Origin: an uncultured Gammaproteobacteria bacterium | GTDB taxonomy: Bacteria; Pseudomonadota; Gammaproteobacteria; Steroidobacterales; GCA-2729495 | Assembly: GCA_937958785.1 (NCBI GenBank) | Contig: CALGMY010000092.1 | Location: 1-11,160, forward strand | Direction of reading: 5' to 3' | DNA length: 11,160 bases | Shown here: piece after piece, positions 5,502 through 11,160 of the stretch | Numbering within the stretch: the first letter of the stretch is position 1 | Layout: each line of letters starts with the position of its first letter | Program-made: the position numbers and the translations under genes | The notes under the pieces: model-generated | Told to the model about the DNA's origin: nothing | The model's database searches: none | What the model saw: only the letters and a program-made list of their open reading frames with translations

Positions 5502-7340
5502 ATGAACGGAAGCGTCACTACCGCACCCATCGTTTACCACCTCCGCCCGCTCTCGGCGGGTGCCCGCTGCTACGAGGTGACGTGCCGGATCGAACGGCCG
5601 GCGGCCGAAGGCCAGGTGCTGTCCCTCCCGGCCTGGATCCCCGGCAGCTACCTGGTGCGCGATTACGCCCGGCACGTCCTCGAGGTCACTGCCGCGAGCA
5701 GGGGCGAGCCGGTCCCGATCCGCAAGGTGAGCAAGCACACCTGGCGGGCGGCACCTGCAGCCGGGGAATTGCTGGTGCGGATGCGGGTCTATGCCGCGGA
5801 TCCCTCGGTCCGGGGGGCCTGGCTCGACGAGCGGCAGGGCTTCGTCAACGGAGTCTGCGTGTTCCTGCGGGTCCATGGGCAGGAGCCTTCCGCGGCGGTC
5901 GTGCACATCGATCCGCCGGAGTTCCTGCCGCCCGGGACTGGCCACGGCTGGCGCCTGGCCACCGGACTTCGCCGCCTGACCGGAGGCCAGGGGGACTTCG
6001 GGGCCTTCCAGGCCACCGATTACGACGACCTCATTGATCACCCGATTCTCATGGGGCCGCTGGTTGCGGTGGATTTCCTGGCGGCCGGGGTGCCCCACTC
6101 CCTGGTGCTGGCCGGCCTGCCGAACGCGGACCGGGATCGATTGCAGGCCGACCTCGCGCGCCTGTGCGCCTGGCACATCGACTTTTTTGGCCCACCCGCC
6201 CCGGTGGACCGCTACCAGTTCCTCGCCCGGGTCTCCGCCGACGGTTACGGGGGGCTCGAGCACCGGGCGTCATCGGCGCTCGCCTGCCGCCGGGACGACG
6301 TGCCCCAGGCCGGCCTGCCGGTCAATGAGCCCGGGTACCGGCGCTTCCTCGGCCTCGTCAGCCACGAGTACTTCCATACCTGGCACGTCAAGCGCATCCG
6401 CCCGGCCGAGTTCGTGGGCGCCGACCTCGGGGCCGAGGCCTATACCCGCCAGCTCTGGATCTTCGAGGGCATCACGTCCTATTACGATGACCTCGCGCTC
6501 CGGCGCAGTGGGCTCATCACCGTCGAGCAGTACCTCGAGCTGCTCGGGCGCTCCCTGACCCAGCTCTACCGCACCGCGGGGCGCCGCCAGCAGACCCTGG
6601 AGGAGGCCAGCTTCGACGCGTGGATCAAGTTCTATCGCCCGGACGAGAACTCCCCGAACGCGACCATCAGCTATTACCTCAAGGGGGCCCTGGTGGCCCT
6701 GGCGCTGGACCTCGAGATCCGGCACCGCACGGCCGGTACCTGTTCCCTGGATGCCGTGATGCGGGTCCTCTGGCAGGAATACGGAGGGGAAGACAGCCCC
6801 GGCCTGCCCGAAGGACAGTTCGAAAGCCTCGCCGCCAGCCTCAGCGGGCTGGACCTCGGGGGATTCTTCGACCAGGCATTGCGCACGACCATCGACCCTC
6901 CGCTCGGCATACTGCTGGCCCAGTTCGGCATCCGCCTGCACCTGCGGGGTGCCGAGAGCGAGGGCGACCAGGGGGGGAGTCGTGGCCGCCGGGAGGACCG
7001 GCCCCGGCCGTGGCTCGGGCTCAGGGGCCAGTCCGGCGATGGCAGGCTGCGGGTCAGTCACGTCGCCGCCGACAGTCCGGCCCAGCGCGCGGGAGTCATG
7101 GCCGGCGACGAGCTGGTGGCCGTCGGCGGCCGCCGGATTGTCCCGGACGCCTTCGATGCGGCCATCGACCGGCTGGTTCCCGGCAGCGAGGTACTCCTTC
7201 ACGCCTTCCGGGACCAGCAGCTCGTGACCATCACCTGCACGCCCGTTCCGGCGCCCCGGGACACCTGCTACCTCACGCTGGATGCGGAGGCCGACGCGGC
7301 CACCGTGGCCCGCCGCAACGCCTGGCTCGGGATCGCCTAG
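5502..7340 (+). CDS. M61-family glycyl aminopeptidase-like metalloprotease with PDZ domain
   Basis: This 612-residue protein matches the M61 family, zinc aminopeptidases with a preference for N-terminal glycine or alanine. The N-terminal beta domain has LPAWIPGSYLVRDYARH (42-58). The substrate-binding YGGLEH is at 249-254. The gluzincin zinc motif HEYFH is at 288-292 (H288, E289, H292), and the third ligand is probably E322 in WIFEGITSYYDD. A PDZ domain at about 503-580 is marked by WLGL and the SPAQRAGVMAGDEL segment. No signal peptide is seen, so it is probably cytoplasmic. I chose the ATG at 5502 over an in-frame ATG at 5475 because family members begin close to the YHLRPL segment and a -10-like box overlaps the region between them. 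The gene is divergent from kamA and probably unrelated to it in function. Its TAG is 30 nt before plsY. Confidence 0.9.
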   Translation: MNGSVTTAPIVYHLRPLSAGARCYEVTCRIERPAAEGQVLSLPAWIPGSYLVRDYARHVLEVTAASRGEPVPIRKVSKHTWRAAPAAGELLVRMRVYAADPSVRGAWLDERQGFVNGVCVFLRVHGQEPSAAVVHIDPPEFLPPGTGHGWRLATGLRRLTGGQGDFGAFQATDYDDLIDHPILMGPLVAVDFLAAGVPHSLVLAGLPNADRDRLQADLARLCAWHIDFFGPPAPVDRYQFLARVSADGYGGLEHRASSALACRRDDVPQAGLPVNEPGYRRFLGLVSHEYFHTWHVKRIRPAEFVGADLGAEAYTRQLWIFEGITSYYDDLALRRSGLITVEQYLELLGRSLTQLYRTAGRRQQTLEEASFDAWIKFYRPDENSPNATISYYLKGALVALALDLEIRHRTAGTCSLDAVMRVLWQEYGGEDSPGLPEGQFESLAASLSGLDLGGFFDQALRTTIDPPLGILLAQFGIRLHLRGAESEGDQGGSRGRREDRPRPWLGLRGQSGDGRLRVSHVAADSPAQRAGVMAGDELVAVGGRRIVPDAFDAAIDRLVPGSEVLLHAFRDQQLVTITCTPVPAPRDTCYLTLDAEADAATVARRNAWLGIA

Positions 7341-7369
7341 CCGCCGCCCGGCGGGTGCTAGACTTTTTT
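7338..7369 (+). terminator. Possible intrinsic terminator after the M61 gene, overlapping the plsY start region
   Basis: TAGC (7338-7341) can pair with GCTA (7357-7360), and CGCC (7342-7345) with GGCG (7350-7353) around a 4-nt loop, leaving a 3-nt bulge. After GAC follows a run of six T (7364-7369). This resembles a rho-independent terminator, though the T run does not abut the stem and it also overlaps the plsY -10-like box. Confidence 0.3.
7356..7364 (+). promoter_or_regulatory. Extended -10 element before plsY
   Basis: TGCTAGACT has the form TGnTAnnnT of an extended -10 promoter. It ends 6 nt before the plsY ATG, so +1 would coincide with the A of the ATG. There is no clear -35 box, which extended -10 promoters can do without, and no Shine-Dalgarno sequence. 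Confidence 0.4.
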
Positions 7370-7370
7370 G

Positions 7371-8018
7371 ATGCTCGAACTGGGTATCAAGGTCCTGCTG
7401 AGCTACCTCGCCGGCGCCCTCAACGGGGCGCTCATCATCGGCCGCCTGGCCGGTGGCATCGACATCCGCAAGCTCGGCAGCGGCAATGCTGGCGGAACCA
7501 ATGCCCTGCGTACGCAGGGTAAGTGGTTCGCGTTTCGCGTCATGGTGATCGACGTGGGCAAGGGTTACGTGCCGCCCTGGCTGCTGCCGGGCCTGGCGCT
7601 GCCCGGGGTGCCGTTGGATCCCGAAATCTCCCGGACCGTGCTTGCCCTTGCCTGTGCCGGCGCGGCGGTCATCGGTCATTGCTATCCGGTGTGGTTCGAT
7701 TTCAAGGGCGGCAAGGGCGCTGCCACTGCCATCGGTGCGCTGCTCGCGATCGGCCCGGCGCTCACGCTGCCAGCCCTTGCGGTCTGGCTGCTGGTCGTCA
7801 CCACCACGGGCTACGTCGGCCTTGGCACGATGCTGGCCGCCGGGGTCCTTCCGCTCTGGGTGGCGGCTACAGGCCTCGCGGGCCGCGTCCCGCTCTTCTG
7901 GTTCCTGGTCGTGCTCGCGCTATTCATCGTCTATACCCATCGGGAGAACATCCGTCGGCTCCGCGAGGGGCGCGAAAACCGCCTCGAAAGGGCCATGCTG
8001 TGGCGTCGGGTGCGCTAG
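7371..8018 (+). CDS. plsY: Acyl-phosphate:glycerol-3-phosphate acyltransferase PlsY
   Basis: PlsY transfers the acyl group of acyl phosphate to sn-glycerol 3-phosphate, giving lysophosphatidic acid, the first step of membrane phospholipid synthesis. The 215-residue integral membrane protein has hydrophobic segments near 5-24, 88-104, 122-145, 150-170 and 173-188. The three family motifs are present: GSGNAGGTNALR (37-48), GHCYPVWFDFKGGKGAATA (102-120) with the phosphate-binding GGKG, and THRENIRRLREGREN (189-203). I start at the ATG at 7371 rather than the adjacent TTG at 7368, because the ATG sits at the predicted transcription start. The gene overlaps birA by 19 nt. It may be the first gene of a plsY-birA-coaX-SPOR operon. 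Confidence 0.95.
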   Translation: MLELGIKVLLSYLAGALNGALIIGRLAGGIDIRKLGSGNAGGTNALRTQGKWFAFRVMVIDVGKGYVPPWLLPGLALPGVPLDPEISRTVLALACAGAAVIGHCYPVWFDFKGGKGAATAIGALLAIGPALTLPALAVWLLVVTTTGYVGLGTMLAAGVLPLWVAATGLAGRVPLFWFLVVLALFIVYTHRENIRRLREGRENRLERAMLWRRVR

Positions 8019-9025
8019 ACCGGCCCGCGGCCCTCGACCTGCTCGCCGATGGCGCCTGGCATTCGGGCGTGGAGCTGGGCCGGGTGCTGGGGCTCTCCCG
8101 TGCCGCCATCTGGAAGCAGGTGCGCGCCCTGCGGGCGCTCGGCCTCTCCATTAGTGCCGAGCGCCGGCGCGGGTACCGACTGGCACCACCGCTGGACCTG
8201 CTCCGGGAGCCACTGATCCGCGCGGCCCTCGCGCCGGCCACGGCGGCTGCCCTCGAGGCGCTGGAACTGCCGGTCATCATCGCCTCGACCAACGACGGCC
8301 TCACCGGGCGCCGTCCGCCGGCGCCGGGCCGGCTCCTGGCGATCGCCGCCGAGTACCAGACGGGGGGCAGGGGCCGGCGCGGTCGCCGCTGGCTCTCCCC
8401 GCTTGGCCACGGTATTTGCCTGTCGGTAGGCTGGTCGTTCGACACCGCGCCCCGGGACCTGCCCGCCCTCAGCCTGGTTGCCGGCGTGGCGGTGGTTGAA
8501 GCCCTTGCCGCCCGGGGCGTGCAGGGTGTCCAGCTCAAGTGGCCCAATGACATCGTCGCGGCCGGTGGCAAGCTGGGCGGCATCCTGGTGGAGGTCGCGG
8601 GTGAGCCGGGTGGACCGTTGCGGGTCGTCGTGGGTATCGGCCTGAACGTGCGGTCCCTGGCCGCCATCTCGACGGACCTGCGGATTGAGGGTGGGGCCCT
8701 GCCCGCAGTTGCGCTGGATGACCTCGCCCAGGGCGGTCACGCGGGTCGCAATGAACTCGTGGCGGCCCTGCTGGATGCCCTGTACCGGAGCTTGCAGCGG
8801 TTTGGCACGGCAGGCAGCGGCAGCTTCCTCGACGCCTGGCGGCGCCAGGATTGCCTGGCCGGGCAGCCCGTGCAGGTCAGCCAGGGCGAGGTGTCCTTCA
8901 CGGGCATCGCCCGGGGGGTTGCCGACGACGGCGCCCTGCTGGTCGAACGGGACGGGGCGCTGGTGGCCGTGGTGGCCGGTGATGTCACGCTGCGCGGTCC
9001 GGCCGGACCCGGACGGATGGCATGA
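8000..9025 (+). CDS. birA: Bifunctional biotin-[acetyl-CoA-carboxylase] ligase / biotin operon repressor BirA
   Basis: BirA makes biotinyl-5'-AMP and attaches biotin to the carboxyl carrier protein of acetyl-CoA carboxylase. The 341-residue protein has an N-terminal winged helix (about 8-62, SGVELGRVLGLSRAAIWKQV at 22-41), so it probably also represses biotin genes. The catalytic domain shows STND (96-99), the biotinyl-AMP loop TGGRGRRGRRW (121-131), LKWPNDIV (179-186), GKLGGILVE (190-198) and VGIGLNV (211-217). A C-terminal SH3-like domain spans about 283-333. The GTG at 8000 is chosen because the N-terminus then matches family members and AAAGGG lies 7 nt upstream; the frame is open much further upstream, but there it runs through plsY. 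It overlaps plsY by 19 nt and coaX by 4 nt (ATGA). Confidence 0.93.
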   Translation: MASGALDRPAALDLLADGAWHSGVELGRVLGLSRAAIWKQVRALRALGLSISAERRRGYRLAPPLDLLREPLIRAALAPATAAALEALELPVIIASTNDGLTGRRPPAPGRLLAIAAEYQTGGRGRRGRRWLSPLGHGICLSVGWSFDTAPRDLPALSLVAGVAVVEALAARGVQGVQLKWPNDIVAAGGKLGGILVEVAGEPGGPLRVVVGIGLNVRSLAAISTDLRIEGGALPAVALDDLAQGGHAGRNELVAALLDALYRSLQRFGTAGSGSFLDAWRRQDCLAGQPVQVSQGEVSFTGIARGVADDGALLVERDGALVAVVAGDVTLRGPAGPGRMA

Positions 9026-9813
9026 AGCTCTACGTCGACATGGGGAACAGCCGCGTGAAGTGGGCCTTCGGTTCCCAGGGCGGATTCGTGGAGACCGGCC
9101 AGGCCGCCCTTGATGCCGGGAGCGAATGGGGGCGCCTGCTCGGGACACGCCAGGCGCCGGACGAAATCCGCCTGGCCAACGTCGCCGGCGCCGCCGCGGT
9201 CGCTGCGCTCGCCGGGCGGCTGGCCGAACGGTTCGGAATCCCGCCCCGCATGGCGAGCTCGCCGGCCCATGGGGCGGGGGTGCGCAATGGCTATGCAAAC
9301 CCGGGACAGCTCGGCGTGGACCGCTGGCTCGCCCTGTGCGCCGCCTTCGTGCGCTACCGGGCGTCCTTGTGCGTGCTCGACGTGGGGACGGCCTCCACCA
9401 TCGACCGGGTCACCGCCGATGGCCGGCACGAGGGAGGGCTGATCCTGCCGGGCATCACCCTGATGGCCGCCTCCCTGCGCACGCGCACGGGGGACCTGGC
9501 GCGCCTGGCGGACGACCCGGCCGGTTCGTCCGCGGACTCGCCGGTGCCGGCGGTCACGGAAGGCAGGCCCGCGCTGGGCCGGGATACCGCCGCTGCCATC
9601 CGGCTCGCGGCCCTTCAGGCCACGGCCTGCCTCGCGCTGGATTGCATCGTGCCGCGAGGCGGGGGACTGCTGGTCGTCACCGGCGGGGCGGCCCCGCCCC
9701 TCTTGCCCGTCCTGAAGGGCCTGGCCGCTCCCCGGGGCATCCGCCTCGAGCATTGCCCGGACCTGGTCCTGGAGGGCCTTGCCCTGGAGCCGACATGCGC
9801 AACCTTCTCCTGA
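9022..9813 (+). CDS. coaX: Type III pantothenate kinase CoaX
   Basis: CoaX phosphorylates pantothenate to 4'-phosphopantothenate, the first committed step of coenzyme A synthesis; type III enzymes are not feedback-inhibited by CoA. The 263-residue protein belongs to the ASKHA (acetate kinase/Hsp70/actin) superfamily. Visible motifs are DMGNSRVK (6-13, phosphate-binding), GYANPGQLGVDRW (90-102), LDVGTASTID (119-128), GGLILPGI (138-145) and VTGG (219-222). Length and motif order are normal for the family. The ATG overlaps the birA TGA as ATGA, so translation is probably coupled, and the 3' end overlaps the SPOR gene by 19 nt. Biotin and CoA both serve acetyl-CoA carboxylase and fatty acid synthesis, which fits linkage with plsY and birA. 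Confidence 0.94.
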   Translation: MKLYVDMGNSRVKWAFGSQGGFVETGQAALDAGSEWGRLLGTRQAPDEIRLANVAGAAAVAALAGRLAERFGIPPRMASSPAHGAGVRNGYANPGQLGVDRWLALCAAFVRYRASLCVLDVGTASTIDRVTADGRHEGGLILPGITLMAASLRTRTGDLARLADDPAGSSADSPVPAVTEGRPALGRDTAAAIRLAALQATACLALDCIVPRGGGLLVVTGGAAPPLLPVLKGLAAPRGIRLEHCPDLVLEGLALEPTCATFS

Positions 9814-10469
9814 TCCTGATCCTTGCCAATATCCTGGCGCTTGCCTGGCAGTACTGGATCGAACCGCCACCCCCGCCGGTGACCCGGGGCGATGGGCTCG
9901 CGCTCTACGCCGCACCGGGCAACCGGGCCGGCGCTGGTGGCGGGGATGCCGCCGGGCCCGGGCCGCCCCCGGGCGGCGGCTGCTTCCGACTCGGGCCCCT
10001 GGCCAGCGCTGCGGCAGCGCAGCAGGCCGGGGAGACCCTCATGGCCCGCGGCATCGAGGCGACTCCCTTCTCCCGGGACGCCCCGGTATGGCTCGGCCAC
10101 TGGGTCCAGGCCGCCGGGTTCGAGTCGGTGGCCGCGGCCGAGACCACCCGGGCGCGCCTCGCGGCCGGCGGCCTCCCCGATGCCCTCCTGATGCAGGACG
10201 GTCCGGAGCCCCTCATCAGCCTGGGCGTTTTCCGGGAGCGGGCGGGTGCCGACCGGGTCGCGGACGCAGCCCGCCGCCTCGGGGTCGTGGTGGCCGTGCG
10301 GGACCGCTATCGGCCCGGGGTGGAGCACTGGCTGCGGATCCGGCCCCGGGAGGATCAGGCCCTGACACCGGCAGACCTGGCTCTGGCCGGTGACCGGATC
10401 CTCAGGGTCGAGCCGACGGACTGCGGCACGCCGGACCCGGCCGCCGGTGCGGGGGTCGAGCCCTTATAA
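9795..10469 (+). CDS. Membrane-anchored SPOR-domain protein
   Basis: This 224-residue protein starts with a single hydrophobic segment (residues 3-19, LLLILILANILALAWQY), which should anchor it in the inner membrane with the rest in the periplasm. A Pro/Gly-rich linker (about 23-62) follows. A SPOR-like domain of beta-alpha-beta-beta-alpha-beta pattern runs about 102-170 (WVQAAGFESVAAAETTRARL, then ISLGVFRERAGADRVADAARRLG). SPOR domains bind denuded septal peptidoglycan, so a cell-envelope or division role is likely, but the precise function is unknown. The ATG lies inside coaX (19-nt overlap), and earlier in-frame starts would only give coaX-shadow sequence. A SPOR or hypothetical protein follows coaX in Pseudomonas too, as I recall. 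Its TAA lies within a TATAAT promoter box for the downstream tRNAs. Confidence 0.8.
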   Translation: MRNLLLILILANILALAWQYWIEPPPPPVTRGDGLALYAAPGNRAGAGGGDAAGPGPPPGGGCFRLGPLASAAAAQQAGETLMARGIEATPFSRDAPVWLGHWVQAAGFESVAAAETTRARLAAGGLPDALLMQDGPEPLISLGVFRERAGADRVADAARRLGVVVAVRDRYRPGVEHWLRIRPREDQALTPADLALAGDRILRVEPTDCGTPDPAAGAGVEPL

Positions 10470-10470
10470 T
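10465..10470 (+). promoter_or_regulatory. -10 box of the tRNA-tuf operon
   Basis: A perfect TATAAT stands in very GC-rich sequence and includes the TAA stop of the SPOR gene. Transcription would start near 10477, about 44 nt before tRNA-Thr. I see no TTGACA-like -35 box at the right distance (10441-10448 is all G and C). The downstream GTGTGGTGG discriminator is G-rich, as in stringently controlled stable-RNA promoters. Confidence 0.5.
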
Positions 10471-10520
10471 GTGTGGTGGCGGCACCCGTCGGGCAGGGGC
10501 GTAGCCGCCCAGAAGTCCGG

Positions 10521-10592
10521 GCCGGAATAGCTCAATGGCAGAGCACCCGCTTTGTAAGCGGTAGGTTGGGGGTTCAAGTCCCTCTTCCGGCA
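10521..10592 (+). tRNA. tRNA-Thr (anticodon UGU)
   Basis: The cloverleaf folds as acceptor GCCGGAA/TTCCGGC, D-arm GCTC/GAGC, anticodon loop TTTGTAA with TGT at 10553-10555 (reads ACA), and T-arm GGGGG/CCCTC with TTCAAGT loop. The discriminator is A. CCA is not encoded: TGA follows. The top anticodon-stem pair (27-43) is a C-U mismatch. Confidence 0.93.
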
Positions 10593-10652
10593 TGACCTCC
10601 AGCGGTTGACAGCCACGGCCCTCGGGCTCGAAAATGCTCTGCTCGACTCGGC

Positions 10653-10738
10653 GGAGGGGTACCCAAGTGGCCAACGGGGGCAGACTGTAAATCTGCTGGC
10701 TTACGCCTTCGTAGGTTCGAATCCTACCCCCTCCACCA
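10653..10738 (+). tRNA. tRNA-Tyr (anticodon GUA)
   Basis: This is a class II tRNA with acceptor GGAGGGG/CCCCTCC, anticodon stem GCAGA/TCTGC, loop CTGTAAA with GTA at 10687-10689, a long variable arm (CTTACGCCTTCG region) and T-arm GTAGG/CCTAC. The CCA end is encoded (10736-10738). Confidence 0.96.
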
Positions 10739-10866
10739 ACGAACGAGGCGGAGGCAGCAGGTAGGTCCGACGGGATCCATTGGCAAACGAGATCAACGAT
10801 GGGTTCCATGCGCTGGCCACCGTTCCCGGATTATCTGCAGGAAATCCTCGCGAGGAGTTTGCATCC

Positions 10867-10940
<74 letters not shown>

Positions 10941-10973
10941 GCTGGAAGGGACGCAGGGACTACCTAAGGCTTC

Positions 10974-11053
<80 letters not shown>

Positions 11054-11124
11054 GTGCGTGACTAAACAATAGAAAGCGTGATTCGCGGCCCGCGCCGCCC
11101 CTACACAACCAGAGAGAGAAAGAC

Positions 11125-11160
11125 ATGTCGAAGGCCAAATTTGAGCGCACGAAGGCGCAC
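11125..11160 (+). CDS. tuf: Elongation factor Tu, N-terminus only (runs off the window)
   Basis: The twelve visible codons give MSKAKFERTKAH, which matches the start of bacterial EF-Tu (MSKEKFERTKPH in E. coli). EF-Tu delivers aminoacyl-tRNA to the ribosome. A purine-rich GAGAGAGAAAG stretch upstream can serve as ribosome-binding site. It lies 75 nt after tRNA-Thr(GGU), and the Thr-Tyr-Gly-Thr-tuf order supports the call. The nucleotide-binding GHVDHGK motif would lie beyond the window end. Confidence 0.9.
   Translation, partial: MSKAKFERTKAH

Noticed and set aside
6270..7679. Minus-strand frame of 469 codons opposite the M61 and plsY genes.
   Set aside because: It crosses two well-supported genes and shows no recognisable domain.
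7523..7999. Upstream extension of birA giving a 500-residue protein.
   Set aside because: The extra 159 residues read plsY out of frame; the winged helix starts right after the GTG at 8000, which has its own AAAGGG.
10402..10809. Open frame of 135 codons on the minus strand with RIRTYEGVSQQIYSLPPL and EEGLEPPTYRLQSG segments.
   Set aside because: These peptides are the antisense translation of the tRNA-Tyr and tRNA-Thr genes, a well-known spurious annotation.

Overview
The window looks like a chromosome segment of a high-GC gammaproteobacterium. The evidence is uniformly GC-rich coding sequence, Shine-Dalgarno-poor and tightly overlapping genes, and the gene order birA - coaX - SPOR-domain protein - tRNA cluster - tuf, which as I recall it is the order in Pseudomonas and relatives. 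I cannot assign a genus. No insertion sequence, CRISPR array, phage gene or other clear sign of mobility was seen.

Left part, 1-1405 (+): the 3' part of a large probably extracellular protein with HAF-type beta-propeller-like repeats, ending in calcium-binding thrombospondin-type-3-like and dockerin-like motifs. Its 5' end lies before the window.

Centre-left, 5210-1426 (-): a compact four-gene operon that converges on the first gene. It reads radical-SAM lysine 2,3-aminomutase (KamA) - ATP-grasp ligase A - ATP-grasp ligase B - GNAT acetyltransferase, with junctions of 16-nt overlap, 4-nt overlap and 13-nt gap. The aminomutase keeps the residues that in the clostridial enzyme select lysine, but lacks the inter-subunit zinc site and C-terminal tail. 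A plausible reading is a pathway that makes beta-lysine, joins it by one or two ATP-dependent amide bonds, and acetylates the product, formally like N-acetyl-beta-lysine or N-acetylglutaminylglutamine amide osmolyte synthesis. The product is unknown and this is the most interesting part of the window. A promoter candidate with a tandem 10-bp direct repeat 20 bp apart and a small inverted repeat lies upstream.

Centre-right (+): a divergent M61 glycyl-aminopeptidase-like protease with a PDZ domain, then plsY (acyl-phosphate glycerol-3-phosphate acyltransferase), birA (biotin ligase/repressor), coaX (type III pantothenate kinase) and a membrane-anchored SPOR-domain protein. The plsY-birA, birA-coaX and coaX-SPOR pairs overlap by 19, 4 and 19 nt, so these four genes are probably co-transcribed and translationally coupled. 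They cover phospholipid synthesis, biotin attachment and coenzyme A synthesis. The protease and plsY starts both lie immediately behind a -10-like hexamer, which suggests leaderless mRNAs.

Right end (+): a TATAAT box overlapping the SPOR gene stop codon precedes tRNA-Thr(UGU), tRNA-Tyr(GUA), tRNA-Gly(UCC), tRNA-Thr(GGU) and the first 12 codons of tuf (EF-Tu), the classic tRNA-tuf operon.
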